NCBI GenBank assembly: GCA_003671255.1 | Contig: QWPF01000017.1 | Location: 1-35,696, forward strand | Direction: 5' to 3' | Source of the DNA: Planctomycetota bacterium | Lineage (GTDB): Bacteria > Planctomycetota > Planctomycetia > Gemmatales > Gemmataceae | Length of the DNA: 35,696 nt | Shown here: positions 23,495 through 32,235 of the stretch, piece by piece | How positions within the stretch are numbered: the stretch's first letter is position 1 | Layout: each line of letters begins with the position of its first letter | Made by a program: the position numbers and the translations under genes | Notes under the pieces: generated by a model | Told to the model about the DNA's origin: nothing | What the model saw: only the letters and a program-made list of their open reading frames with translations | Database searches by the model: none

Positions 23495-23827
23495 TTACTT
23501 GTTACCATTCTGCGTGGAAAACCAACTATCTGCTGCTGCTACAACTTCCACAAGGTTGTAAACAGTTTTAGCACTTTTTTCATCGGGATCTAAAACTGCA
23601 AATAAAACTCCAGCTTGGATCATCGCTTTAAAAATCGATTGCAACATGGGTAATGCTGGTTGCATAACCATCCAAGCATCGCTTAAAGAAGAAACTTGGA
23701 TAAAAGCCTCAGCTTTTGCTCGGTCTTGAAAAACTGCTAGAGCGGCATCGCCCGCCTGAGTTCGCCATTGTGCAAATTCAACCTGCTCCGATTCGGTCTT
23801 AAAAATCAAAAAAGGAATCAGATCCAT
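23495..23827 (-). CDS. small protein of unknown function
   Basis: I do not recognise this 110-residue protein. It has no signal peptide or membrane helix. It mixes strands and helices (D-L-I-P-F-L-I-F-K-T-E-S then A-A-L-A-V-F-Q-D-R-A-K-A-E-A-F-I), a pattern like small regulatory domains where a strand is followed by an amphipathic helix. L-D-P-D-E-K-S-A-K lies in the C-terminal part. It converges on purB with one base between the stops, an arrangement that supports a real gene. GGGGCCC rather than a good ribosome binding site precedes the ATG. Confidence 0.65.
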   Translation of the reverse strand: MDLIPFLIFKTESEQVEFAQWRTQAGDAALAVFQDRAKAEAFIQVSSLSDAWMVMQPALPMLQSIFKAMIQAGVLFAVLDPDEKSAKTVYNLVEVVAAADSWFSTQNGNK

Positions 23828-23911
23828 AAGGGCCCCGTTAAATTAGAGAAGCAAAACAGTATTGATAATCTCCATCCTACATAATCTAGGGAATATGGCA
23901 TGTTTTGAAGA

Positions 23912-23951
23912 AAGCAATCTTGGTTTTAGTCTTGTTTATAAAACCATGCTT
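23912..23951. repeat. long interrupted inverted repeat upstream of the RND transporter
   Basis: AAGCA (23912-23916) plus GGTTTTA (23922-23928) pair with TAAAACC (23939-23945) plus TGCTT (23947-23951), giving 12 paired bases with a small internal loop. It lies 66-106 bases before the transporter start in the divergent spacer 23828-24017. It may be an operator or leader hairpin. Nothing else in that spacer stands out. Confidence 0.45.
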
Positions 23952-24017
23952 TCCTAAAATTCGCCCCTCTTAAGCCAAGGAAAGGCTTTAGAAAACTGAG
24001 AAAGAGGCGCTTATCAA

Positions 24018-26783
24018 ATGAGTCACGCCAAGGATGGCAAGGATTCGTTTCCTGCCAGATTAATTTATGCTGTTTCCATGTTTTCATTTCAAAAACCCTG
24101 GTTGGTTTTTGCATTGGGAATGCTCCTTTGCACTACAGCGTTGCTCTATTCCTACAAAAAACTTGAGTTTAAAACCCACCGCGATGACATGATCAGCAAT
24201 CGAAAATGGTGCCAGCAAAACTGGAAACACTATCTTGCGGAGTTTGGGCAAGACGACGACATGGTGGTGGTGGCGTTAGGCGGAAACGAACAAAACAAAA
24301 TCGATGCATTAGAACAACTAGCTACAAAACTATCAGAACATCAAGAAAGTTTTGATCGCATCTTTTTCAAAGTGGATTTACAAAATCTAAAAAACAGATC
24401 TCTTCTTTTTTTAGAACCCAAGGAAATAGGAACGATTGTCGGGCATCTTGCAAATATGGCGCCTCTACTTGAATTCCCCTTTGCGTGGAATTTATTTACT
24501 ACAAAAAGCATCACTTGCGAAGCTCATGCCAGAATCAAACAGATTGAAGCACGGGGAACAGTAACAGAGGCCGACACTGCATTTCTTGCACAATTTCGCA
24601 GCATCATCAGAGCCGCAACAAATTATCTGGGCTCTGGAGATACCTATGAAAGCCCCTGGGTTGGCCTTCTGCCAAAATCCCAGCACAACACAAGCATGCT
24701 TTCAAAACCCAATTATCTCGTTTCAGAAGACAAATCCGTAGCAATTCTTTTAGCCCGCCCGATCACTCAGGAAAAGTCGGATTTTGTCAGCTCCATGCCT
24801 GCAGTGAAATTAATGCGTGAAATATTAAACGACATCTCGGCGCTTCATCCCGAAGTACAACTTGGCCTAACAGGATTACCAGTTTTAGAAGCTGATGAAA
24901 TGACTGCATCACAACGGGACAGCGCAACAGCTTCTTGGGTTGCATTTTTGAGCGTTCTATTTTTATACATCATTGTTTACAGATCTTGGCGTTATCCAGT
25001 GTTAACCATCTCAACCTTGTTGGTAGGAACCATTCTTGCGCTAGGTTGGTTAACCTTAACCATCGGGCATCTTAATTTATTATCTGCAACTTTTGCAGTC
25101 ATGCTGATAGGGTTGGGCGATTATGGGGTTTTGTGGGTGAGCGCATTTGATGAATACAGAAAAAAAGGTATCCCAGCAGAGGAATCGATTAAAAATACCG
25201 CACTATCGGTTGGGCCTGGAATTCTAACTGCAGCCTGCACAACTTCTCTAGCTTTTTTCGCTGCAATGCTTGCTGATTTTCAAGCTGTTTCAGAAATGGG
25301 CTGGATAGCAGGGAGTGGCATATTATTTTGTGCGCTAAGCTGCTTCACCACCCTGCCGTCATTATTGGGAATAACAGAATCCTATAAAAAAGTAACTCAA
25401 AAATCAGAGCTTACAAATTGGCCTGTCGAAATTCTTACTTTCCCAATCACCCAAAATAGCTGGACAACCAAATTATTCAGCAAACCAAAAACCATGGTAG
25501 TAGCAGGGGTAATACTCACCTGCTTGTTTTTAATTCCAGCTTTAAAAGTTTCTTATGATCACAACTTATTACATTTACAATCCGCTTCACTTGACTCTGT
25601 AAAATGGGAAAAAGTACTTTTAGATAAGATGCCCACAGCCACTTGGCATGCAGTTACTTTCACCGCCACCCGCGAAGAAGCACTCGAATGGAAAAAGAAA
25701 TTTGAAGCTCTTCCAGAAGTAAGCCAGGTTGCAGAAATAGCCAGCATGCTTCCCAAGGATCAAACAATCAATAAAGGGCAGCTAAAAGAAATCCAACACA
25801 GGCTCAGATTATTACCAACCCGGGGTTCAAAGCCCGGGCATGCAACTCCAGATATCGCAGGATTAACAAAGGAACTGCAACTTCTTGCTGGAAAAACCAG
25901 TGAAGCAAACTCCTTATTAGATTTACGCGAAGTGAACAAAGATTTACTGGGGTTTCTAAATGGGTTATCCAATGCCAGCAAGAATTCAAACAAAGAACTC
26001 AAGAATTTTGAAGAATCAGTGACGGGCGATCTTATCGAAAATTTGCATCAATTAAGAGAAGTTTCCACTCCCGAATTCATTGAAGTAGCTGATATTCCGA
26101 CACCAATTCGAACTCGTTATTTAAGTGAAAACAACCAATGGTTATTAAGAGTCTTTGCAAAGAAAAATCTTTGGGAATACAGCAACCTTAAAGATTTTGT
26201 AAGCAGTATTCAAAAAGTGGATGCTCGTGCCACGGGAAAACCATTTACAACGCTTGAAGGCTTAAAAGGGATGAAGGCGGGATTTCAATGGGCCGGTATC
26301 TACGCCCTGATAGCCATCATTGTTGTCTTATCTTGGGATTTCAGAAAAACCATCTTGGTAACTTTGGCGCTTCTTCCCTTGGTAATGGGCCTTTGCATTA
26401 CCATGGGCGCAGTATGGTTGCTAGGCTACCAATTAAACCCAGCAAATATGATAGCTTTTCCTATTCTTGTTGGAGTGGGAATTGATAATGCGGTGCATGT
26501 GATCCACGACTTTTTAGGACGAGACCGAAGCAAGCAGTACGCATTAAAGAGCAGCACTTTCAAAGGGATATTTGTTGCAGGTCTCACCACGGTTTTGGGG
26601 TTTGGTTCGCTTACGATATCTTCCCACCTTGGATTATCCAGCCTGGGGCTTCTTCTGGCTTTGGGAGTAAGTGCTTGCATGATTTGTTCAATACTTTGGC
26701 TTCCCAGCCTACTTCAACTTGCACCTATCAAGGTAAAATCAAATAAAAATCTTATTGCACGAACCATAAACAAAGCAGCATAA
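24018..26783 (+). CDS. MMPL/HpnN-like RND family transporter
   Basis: A 921-residue inner-membrane RND protein with the MMPL layout: one N-terminal helix (about 30-48), a large periplasmic domain, a block of helices (about 305-465), a helix at about 490-510, a second periplasmic domain and a final helix block (about 755-905). Two Gly/Asp-containing core helices, M-L-I-G-L-G-D-Y-G-V and V-G-V-G-I-D-N-A-V-H, are the internal-repeat equivalents that carry proton-relay Asp residues. It resembles HpnN, which moves hopanoids to the outer membrane, and lipid-exporting MMPL proteins. No hopanoid gene is in view, so the cargo is unknown; a lipid is likely. GAGG lies 12 bases before the ATG. Nothing is co-directional with it. 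Confidence 0.87.
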   Translation: MSHAKDGKDSFPARLIYAVSMFSFQKPWLVFALGMLLCTTALLYSYKKLEFKTHRDDMISNRKWCQQNWKHYLAEFGQDDDMVVVALGGNEQNKIDALEQLATKLSEHQESFDRIFFKVDLQNLKNRSLLFLEPKEIGTIVGHLANMAPLLEFPFAWNLFTTKSITCEAHARIKQIEARGTVTEADTAFLAQFRSIIRAATNYLGSGDTYESPWVGLLPKSQHNTSMLSKPNYLVSEDKSVAILLARPITQEKSDFVSSMPAVKLMREILNDISALHPEVQLGLTGLPVLEADEMTASQRDSATASWVAFLSVLFLYIIVYRSWRYPVLTISTLLVGTILALGWLTLTIGHLNLLSATFAVMLIGLGDYGVLWVSAFDEYRKKGIPAEESIKNTALSVGPGILTAACTTSLAFFAAMLADFQAVSEMGWIAGSGILFCALSCFTTLPSLLGITESYKKVTQKSELTNWPVEILTFPITQNSWTTKLFSKPKTMVVAGVILTCLFLIPALKVSYDHNLLHLQSASLDSVKWEKVLLDKMPTATWHAVTFTATREEALEWKKKFEALPEVSQVAEIASMLPKDQTINKGQLKEIQHRLRLLPTRGSKPGHATPDIAGLTKELQLLAGKTSEANSLLDLREVNKDLLGFLNGLSNASKNSNKELKNFEESVTGDLIENLHQLREVSTPEFIEVADIPTPIRTRYLSENNQWLLRVFAKKNLWEYSNLKDFVSSIQKVDARATGKPFTTLEGLKGMKAGFQWAGIYALIAIIVVLSWDFRKTILVTLALLPLVMGLCITMGAVWLLGYQLNPANMIAFPILVGVGIDNAVHVIHDFLGRDRSKQYALKSSTFKGIFVAGLTTVLGFGSLTISSHLGLSSLGLLLALGVSACMICSILWLPSLLQLAPIKVKSNKNLIARTINKAA

Positions 26784-26804
26784 AAGAAGCTGGATAAAAC
26801 CTCA

Positions 26805-28295
26805 TCAAGGAAGTTTAAGAAACTCTGCGTTAAGCCTGCCTGATATTTTAAAGGAAGTGATCTTAGAAGAAGAATCCCTGCTAAAGATCAGAATGGGATT
26901 ATCAAAGACAAAATCTTGGGCAAGAAGGATTGATGAACCCAAATGATCCAGATCAACAAAATGATTCCCAACAACCAACCTGACCTTTTTACCCTGCATT
27001 TTGAGCACAATTTTTCCATAGGCAGGATTCTGATACTCACCCAAAACATCAGGAAGATTCATAGAACCCGGGTACTTTTTCAATAACTCGATCAGGTTGT
27101 TATCGTTAGCAATCTTCGATTTTTGCGAACCTTCAGTCAAAATAAAGGCATAAGTCTTATCCCACTCCACTCGCGGAAAGTTAAACAACAAATCAATCAG
27201 CGAATTGCTGAGTGCCAGATTCATTCTTGTGTGTTCAAGGTTTGAAAGAATCACCAAACCAAATTTAGCATCAGGAATCATGGCAATATGGGTTCGAAAA
27301 CCATCGATCGCCCCGCCATGCGAGACCAATTTTATGCCACGATAATCCTGAATAACCCAACCCAGTCCATAAGACATTTGCACGGTGAATGGATGCAACA
27401 ATTTATTCATAGCATCTAAAGGATTAACAACCTGCGGTTTCTGGGTTTCAAGCAGTTGGGGAGCAAGATCCATTTTGGCATATTTCTGATTCGCAGGATC
27501 AACTTGAAATTTAAGCCAATTGGCAAGATCATGAGCGGAAGAATAAACACTACCCGCGGGGTCGGGAAATGCACTTACATAAGGTTCTTTAACTTCGGGA
27601 AACCCAAACTTCCCGATAAAATGCCCGCGTGCCAGATTTTCATTTGGAGGTAATGCGACCGTGTCTTTCATTCCAAGAGGATCTAGAATTTCTCGCCTTA
27701 GAAGTTTTTCCCAACCTTCCTTTCCTGCTTTTTCACAAACCAAACCACCCGCAGAATACATGATTGATTGATACTGGTATGCAGAGCGAAATGGTTTTTC
27801 TAAAGGTAAAAATGCTGCTTTACGCACATTCTCTTCAGGCGCAAACCCACTTCGATACCAAAGTAAATCATTGCCACTCAATCCCGTCCTATGGGAAAAC
27901 AAATCCCTCAACCTACAATCTTCAGACGCAAGCGGTTCTGATAACTTAAACCAAGGCAAATGTTTTTGTACCTTATCATCCCAATCAAGCTTTTTCTTGG
28001 CAACTAAAGAAGCCGCCAACGCACTGGTAAACGCCTTGGTGCAGGATGCGATTGGGAAAAGAGTATTAGTAGCGACTGGTTTTTGTTTGGCTATTTCAAC
28101 AACACCAAAACCAGATTCAAAAACTGTCTCTCCCTGATGAACAATTGCAATTGCAACTCCTGGTATCCGCCAATATTCCATGGATTGCTGTACCAGTAAT
28201 TTCACTTCTTTATCCGGGAACTTTGCCATGATAGCTTTATCATCGCCTTGGTGCGTAAAAGCTAAAGCCATCATTATCAAGGTATTAGTAATCAT
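26805..28295 (-). CDS. serine hydrolase, class C beta-lactamase/esterase family
   Basis: A 496-residue exported hydrolase. A short hydrophobic N terminus (residues 1-14) may be a signal. The penicillin-binding fold shows S84-C-T-K87 (S-x-x-K nucleophile motif), a Y175-Q-S element where many relatives have Y-x-N, and a C-terminal-side S-H-G-G in place of K-T-G. After about residue 380 comes an extra small beta domain (P-D-V-L-G-E-Y-Q-N-P-A-Y-G-K-I-V-L) like DUF3471. This points to a D-aminopeptidase, esterase or peptide hydrolase rather than a drug-resistance enzyme. It starts 9 bases after the DUF1802 gene and is third in the gpsA unit. Confidence 0.88.
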   Translation of the reverse strand: MITNTLIMMALAFTHQGDDKAIMAKFPDKEVKLLVQQSMEYWRIPGVAIAIVHQGETVFESGFGVVEIAKQKPVATNTLFPIASCTKAFTSALAASLVAKKKLDWDDKVQKHLPWFKLSEPLASEDCRLRDLFSHRTGLSGNDLLWYRSGFAPEENVRKAAFLPLEKPFRSAYQYQSIMYSAGGLVCEKAGKEGWEKLLRREILDPLGMKDTVALPPNENLARGHFIGKFGFPEVKEPYVSAFPDPAGSVYSSAHDLANWLKFQVDPANQKYAKMDLAPQLLETQKPQVVNPLDAMNKLLHPFTVQMSYGLGWVIQDYRGIKLVSHGGAIDGFRTHIAMIPDAKFGLVILSNLEHTRMNLALSNSLIDLLFNFPRVEWDKTYAFILTEGSQKSKIANDNNLIELLKKYPGSMNLPDVLGEYQNPAYGKIVLKMQGKKVRLVVGNHFVDLDHLGSSILLAQDFVFDNPILIFSRDSSSKITSFKISGRLNAEFLKLP

Positions 28296-28304
28296 GGCTA
28301 AACT

Positions 28305-28862
28305 TCAACCCTGTATAAGAGATTTGATTTTAACAATTTCGGAAGAAAAAACTTTCGAATCAAGCACGGAAGTACTATCGATAACATTCAAAGGGCTTTC
28401 AAGATTCACCCAAGACTTGCACCCCAAATAAAAAGGTGTTTCATCAATCTCAACAGGCTCTAAAACCTTATGTATTTTTACAAGCATTACAGTTAAACCA
28501 GGAGTCCGATAAGCAAATCTAGAACCAATACATTCCTTGGAAAGAACATGAAAGGGTTCAAGTTTTTCCACAATATCAAGATTCATCACATGAAAAGTCT
28601 CGACAACTTCAGCAAGATGAAAGAACAGAATCTTTTTTGCATGGGCTTTAAAAATCTCACCCTTTTCAAGCCATTCAGTTTCTCGCAATTGATTTTGTTG
28701 CTGATGAACATAAGTGGGATAAAGCCAGAACCATTTAGATTGAACCTGAAAATCCCCCGTGGGTTCAGCAATTCCACCCTTACGCATTAAAATGGATTGC
28801 CTTCCAGAAGCTAGGGCAGCACAAACTGAGGCCCACTCTTTGCATGCAAGTTGAATGTTCAT
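28305..28862 (-). CDS. DUF1802 family protein
   Basis: A 185-residue cytosolic protein of the uncharacterised DUF1802 family. The N terminus carries the family stretch A-C-K-E-W-A-S-V-C-A-A-L-A-S-G-R-Q-S followed by I-L-M-R-K-G-G-I-A-E, and F-W-L-Y-P-T-Y-V-H-Q marks the centre. No catalytic motif is established. It is packed between gpsA (8 bases upstream) and the serine hydrolase (9 bases downstream), so it is very likely co-transcribed with both. Confidence 0.85.
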   Translation of the reverse strand: MNIQLACKEWASVCAALASGRQSILMRKGGIAEPTGDFQVQSKWFWLYPTYVHQQQNQLRETEWLEKGEIFKAHAKKILFFHLAEVVETFHVMNLDIVEKLEPFHVLSKECIGSRFAYRTPGLTVMLVKIHKVLEPVEIDETPFYLGCKSWVNLESPLNVIDSTSVLDSKVFSSEIVKIKSLIQG

Positions 28863-28870
28863 TTTCCCAC

Positions 28871-29866
28871 CTATTCTTTTCGAGGCGCCCTATTCATTAA
28901 ATCCTGCACCGCAGTTTTGGGGCTCTTCCCGTGTTGCAAAACCTGATAAACCTGCTCAATGATGGGCAAATCAATATTTCGTCGAACTGCTTGCTCTCGA
29001 ATGCTCGGTGCAGTGAATATCCCCTCTGCAACTTGCGACATACCCGGAAGAAACTGTGCCAACTTTTCGCCTTTGCCCAATCTTTCTCCCACTTTTCGAT
29101 TTCTAGAATGAGCACTAGTACATGTAGCAATCAAATCACCCAAGCCTGCCAAACCATTGAAAGTTGCAGCCTCTGCACCGCATGCAACACCATATCGAGT
29201 CATCTCAACCAACCCACGCGTTATCAAGGCGGCTTTGGCGTTATCGCCATATCCAAGCCCATCATTAATCCCTGCTGCAATTGCAATTACATTTTTAAGC
29301 GCGCCTGCAATCTCTACACCAAGAACATCATGATTGGTATAAACCCTGAAAGATTCAGAATTAAAAAGCGATTGAATTTGCAAATTAATATCAGGGTCAG
29401 AACCTGCAAGTGCTAAAGAAGTAGGTAAACCTCGAGCCACTTCTTCGGCATGGCTGGGGCCGCTTAATATAGAAACAGGGCGAGCACCAAGAACATCTAC
29501 AATGGTTTGGCTGGGCCTGAGAAAAGATTCACGCTCTAGCCCCTTAGTCGTACTAAGCACAGGTAGCATTGCGGGAATTTCCGAAACAATACTTTTAAAC
29601 ACGCTGCGAAGGTGAGCCGATGGAACAGAGGAAACCAATAATCCAGCACCAGATATTGCATTCCTAAAAGAATCACTTATTTCAATTTGGCTAGGCAAAA
29701 CAATTCCCGGAAGTAGCAAATCATTACCTCGGGCAACTTTTAAATTATTTCTCGAAGCCTCCCTGACACTCCACAAAGAAACAGCACACTTGTTTTCCCT
29801 TGCCAAGTGCAAGGCCAAAGCCATTCCCCACGCACCCGTACCAATAATTGCAACTTTTTTAATCAT
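28871..29866 (-). CDS. gpsA: glycerol-3-phosphate dehydrogenase [NAD(P)+]
   Basis: Reduces dihydroxyacetone phosphate to sn-glycerol 3-phosphate, the backbone for phospholipids; PlsC encoded at 16.5 kb acts later in the same route. The 331-residue protein has the Rossmann motif G-T-G-A-W-G near residue 8, and the catalytic Lys in G-A-L-K-N-V-I-A-I-A-A-G. It also has G-Y-G-D-N-A-K-A-A-L-I-T-R-G and G-L-G-D-L-I-A-T-C-T-S with S-R-N-R. The ATG at 29866 has AGGG five bases upstream; a GTG at 29872 would add two residues. It leads a three-gene minus-strand unit with DUF1802 and the serine hydrolase. Confidence 0.95.
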   Translation of the reverse strand: MIKKVAIIGTGAWGMALALHLARENKCAVSLWSVREASRNNLKVARGNDLLLPGIVLPSQIEISDSFRNAISGAGLLVSSVPSAHLRSVFKSIVSEIPAMLPVLSTTKGLERESFLRPSQTIVDVLGARPVSILSGPSHAEEVARGLPTSLALAGSDPDINLQIQSLFNSESFRVYTNHDVLGVEIAGALKNVIAIAAGINDGLGYGDNAKAALITRGLVEMTRYGVACGAEAATFNGLAGLGDLIATCTSAHSRNRKVGERLGKGEKLAQFLPGMSQVAEGIFTAPSIREQAVRRNIDLPIIEQVYQVLQHGKSPKTAVQDLMNRAPRKE

Positions 29867-29872
29867 AATCAC

Positions 29873-30194
29873 CCTGAATATTTAGAACCGCTATTCTTAA
29901 ACACATCGTAAAGATAAATCCCGCTTATCGCTACTTTGAAGTCATCCGTTTTTCATCTAAGCCATATTATTATGATGGGTTTTAGCTTGTCGAGTATAAC
30001 TTTTAGGATATTGACGCTTTAAATGACCAACTATTTCCAAATCAGTTAATTTTTCACCAAAGTTATCTTCTCGAATTGCCGATTAAAGTTATGGCGGGGG
30101 TCACGGATGTAGCAAGACCGCCAACCCGCATTAATTCAGGCAAGCCAAAAAGCACTTATGCCAAGCTTGCAACTAGAATCTAGGAGGATTCAAA
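29873..30194. other. gene-free spacer with leader hairpins before the 74-residue gene
   Basis: This 322-base divergent spacer holds the promoters of gpsA and of the small plus-strand gene; I cannot place either with confidence. Two dyads lie near the latter. TGGC (30092-30095) and GGTC (30099-30102) pair with GACC (30116-30119) and GCCA (30120-30123), leaving a GGG bulge. GCAAGC at 30140-30145 pairs with GCTTGC at 30165-30170. AGGAGG follows before the start at 30195. Confidence 0.4.
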
Positions 30195-30419
30195 ATGGCT
30201 CCACACCTTAGAGTTTTCAAGGAATCATCAGATTCAGACAAAGATATCATCCAAGCACCAACCGTTCGCGTAAGGCTTTCGGATCTCTTACCATTGATCG
30301 CAGCAGCGCAACGCAAGAACTTCGTATGGGTTCAGGATTTCATGGAAGATGAAGTTGCAGTGACTGCAGACCTTTATGAAGTGCTTAGAAGTTTCAGAAC
30401 TTTCCGACCCGCCAGTTAG
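30195..30419 (+). CDS. small conserved-type protein of unknown function
   Basis: A 74-residue soluble protein with an excellent ribosome binding site (AGGAGG, about 8 bases before the ATG). It begins M-A-P-H-L-R-V-F-K and contains T-V-R-V-R-L-S-D-L-L-P-L-I-A-A-A-Q-R followed by F-V-W-V-Q-D-F-M-E-D-E-V and L-Y-E-V-L-R-S-F. The Leu-rich helix and acidic centre suggest a small protein-binding domain, but no family comes to mind beyond planctomycete hypothetical proteins. The stop is 4 bases from that of the convergent 288-residue gene. A possibly structured leader lies upstream. Confidence 0.75.
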   Translation: MAPHLRVFKESSDSDKDIIQAPTVRVRLSDLLPLIAAAQRKNFVWVQDFMEDEVAVTADLYEVLRSFRTFRPAS

Positions 30420-30423
30420 TAAC

Positions 30424-31290
30424 CTAATCTGCAAAACCATCATCTTTTCGAAGATTTTGCAAGATTTCTGGCTTGGCAAAGAATGCAAGATCGACATTTC
30501 CCTTAACCTCGGCTTCGATCAGCTTAAGCCTGATTTCGAGGTCGTTAACCCTTTGCCTAACCACAGTAATTTCATCTTTAGCAGTTTCTTTTTCAGTACT
30601 TCTGGGCACTTCAGGGTAATTCAACTGCCTTTGCAAAGCTGCAAATAGAAAAAAAGGATCTCTGCCTAAGTTTGCCTTTGCGATCTGGCCTTCCTTGCTT
30701 GCAAAAAGTGGTTGCAAAGGGGGTTCATAAGATGGATCTTGCCTTCTCTCCACCTCTAAATAATACTCCGAACGCAAATAAACAAACTCCGCAAATTCAA
30801 CCAAGCCTATTTGCTTAGATACAAACAATATAAATTCTTTCCAACTTTGCGAGTACAACGGATCATTAGCCATCGCTGTAACGCCTTCATCGTATCCCAA
30901 TTTATTTCGCGACAGGATCTCAAATTGAAACACAAACAAACCAGAAGGGGACGGCGAGTCTGCATTATATTTAGCCATCTTTTCCAGCACATTCAATCCT
31001 GTGTCGATGCTAAATTTTCTGTTTTCATCCTCAGTCGATTTAATGATAAAAGCCTGAAAAGGGGTGAAGTAATGGCTTAACAATTTAAACCCTGTACTTA
31101 ACAATCCGCTCTGTTTTATTTCAGTTGCAAGAAACTGTATCGCCATCGGCAGCTTCGTTGTAGAAAGAATCTCTTGATCAATTCGTTCAAGCACTTCCTG
31201 CGTTGCAATGGAAGCTTTGATCCTCTCTCGAAGAGTTTGGAAGAAGTAGAGTTGTTCAATGTATTCTTCACGATCCAGCATAGGCATCAT
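30424..31290 (-). CDS. protein of unknown function with C-terminal coiled coil
   Basis: I do not recognise a named family. The 288-residue protein is soluble and largely helical. It opens with M-L-D-R-E-E-Y-I-E-Q-L-Y-F-F-Q-T-L-R-E-R, has a long central helical body with Y-F-T-P-F-Q-A-F-I-I and W-K-E-F-I-L-F-V, then P-P-L-Q-P-L-F and G-R-D-P-F-F-L-F-A-A-L-Q-R-Q-L-N-Y-P-E-V-P. Residues about 240-270 form a short coiled coil (V-V-R-Q-R-V-N-D-L-E-I-R-L-K-L-I-E). GGAG lies 4 bases before the ATG at 31290 and 7 before the ATG at 31287; the second may be the true start. It converges on the 74-residue gene. Confidence 0.72.
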   Translation of the reverse strand: MMPMLDREEYIEQLYFFQTLRERIKASIATQEVLERIDQEILSTTKLPMAIQFLATEIKQSGLLSTGFKLLSHYFTPFQAFIIKSTEDENRKFSIDTGLNVLEKMAKYNADSPSPSGLFVFQFEILSRNKLGYDEGVTAMANDPLYSQSWKEFILFVSKQIGLVEFAEFVYLRSEYYLEVERRQDPSYEPPLQPLFASKEGQIAKANLGRDPFFLFAALQRQLNYPEVPRSTEKETAKDEITVVRQRVNDLEIRLKLIEAEVKGNVDLAFFAKPEILQNLRKDDGFAD

Positions 31291-31482
31291 AAAACTCCGT
31301 TATTAAATCTGTTTAGATTTTAGCACGAAGAATAGGTACTGCAGTGGGTTTAATGTGGATTTAAAAAATCAAGCAGCGTTATCAGGCATGATTACCCGTA
31401 GCATCTGAAAAATGAGGATCAACTAGGAAACAAACTAACCTAGAAAGTGACATCTTCTAATCGGACTAATAAAACAAGTTTT

Positions 31483-31899
31483 TTACCCTGCTTGCTTATA
31501 TTCTTGGATCGCTTTAAACAATTGGAATTCAGCTTCAGACTTTTTAACCACGAATGAAAACACTCCGATTTTAATTTCGTCAAGCTCTTGTATTATTATG
31601 GCCTTGATTGGATTACCATTCACATAAGTACCGTTCCTACTATCTAAATCACGCAAAACCCACCCCTGTTCAGACCAATTAAGCATGCAATGCCTTCTGC
31701 TGACACAAAGCGAAGGCAAGCGAAAATCTGCCCCACTACTGCGCCCAACAACGATCCTGGGGGCGTTGAACTCCATCAGAATCTGACTAGGCTGAAGCTC
31801 TAAAATTAATGAAAAGAAATCCTGTGGAGGGCACTCTTCACTCTTAAACCTTATTTTGGGAAGAATCTGTTCGCCACCACGATTTATTTCTTGAACCAT
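31483..31899 (-). CDS. FHA domain-containing protein
   Basis: A 138-residue protein with one forkhead-associated domain, a phosphothreonine-binding module. The signature residues are all present: V-V-G-R-S near residue 50, the S-R-R-H motif at about 66-69, W-V-L-R-D-L-D-S-R-N-G-T-Y-V-N-G and the closing strands. About 45 residues precede the domain and a short helix follows. It probably reads Ser/Thr phosphorylation as an adaptor; the PP2C phosphatase at 4.3-5.0 kb belongs to the same signalling chemistry, but no kinase is in view. The ATG at 31899 is preferred; a GTG at 31953 would add 18 residues without a ribosome binding site. Confidence 0.88.
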   Translation of the reverse strand: MVQEINRGGEQILPKIRFKSEECPPQDFFSLILELQPSQILMEFNAPRIVVGRSSGADFRLPSLCVSRRHCMLNWSEQGWVLRDLDSRNGTYVNGNPIKAIIIQELDEIKIGVFSFVVKKSEAEFQLFKAIQEYKQAG

Positions 31900-32042
31900 T
31901 ATTGCACCGTATTTCACAGAAAAGAGTTTATTTATAATTCCCTGATGAGGCACATAACAAAATAAGCAAACCCTGGAAGACCGCTTTTAAGGAATAAACC
32001 GGAAAGTTGGGTTAGGAGGGGATGCAAAGGCATCAGATAATT

Positions 32043-32056
32043 TTTACAAATGTAAA
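32043..32056. promoter_or_regulatory. operator-like dyad in the FHA / repeat-protein spacer
   Basis: TTTACA at 32043-32048 and TGTAAA at 32051-32056 form a perfect 6-base dyad with a 2-base centre, in the 336-base divergent spacer 31900-32235. Its size suits a dimeric repressor or activator site controlling the cysteine-rich gene, 180 bases downstream, or the FHA gene. No regulator can be named. The rest of the spacer shows nothing I can assign. Confidence 0.35.
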
Positions 32057-32235
32057 CAATTACCGTTTATGACACTATTAACGACAATGCCTTGGCCAAC
32101 CTTCTGAAACATTTCATTTTCTCTAAAGTTCCATTTCTCTATTTAGGTTTTTGAAGCAAACTTAGAACAGATGTATGTTGGCTAGCTCTTTTACCGGGCT
32201 TTCCTATTTTCCGTTTCCCTTTTGAGATTGATGCT

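Noticed and set aside
26805-28295. Reading the serine hydrolase as an antibiotic-resistance beta-lactamase
   Set aside because: It lacks the K-T-G motif, has Y-Q-S instead of Y-x-N, carries an extra C-terminal beta domain and sits in a lipid-precursor operon, all more like esterase or peptidase relatives.
31423-31443. Small inverted repeat CTAGG/CCTAG downstream of the FHA gene
   Set aside because: The stem is only 5 bases with an 11-base loop and no T tract, so a terminator call is not justified.
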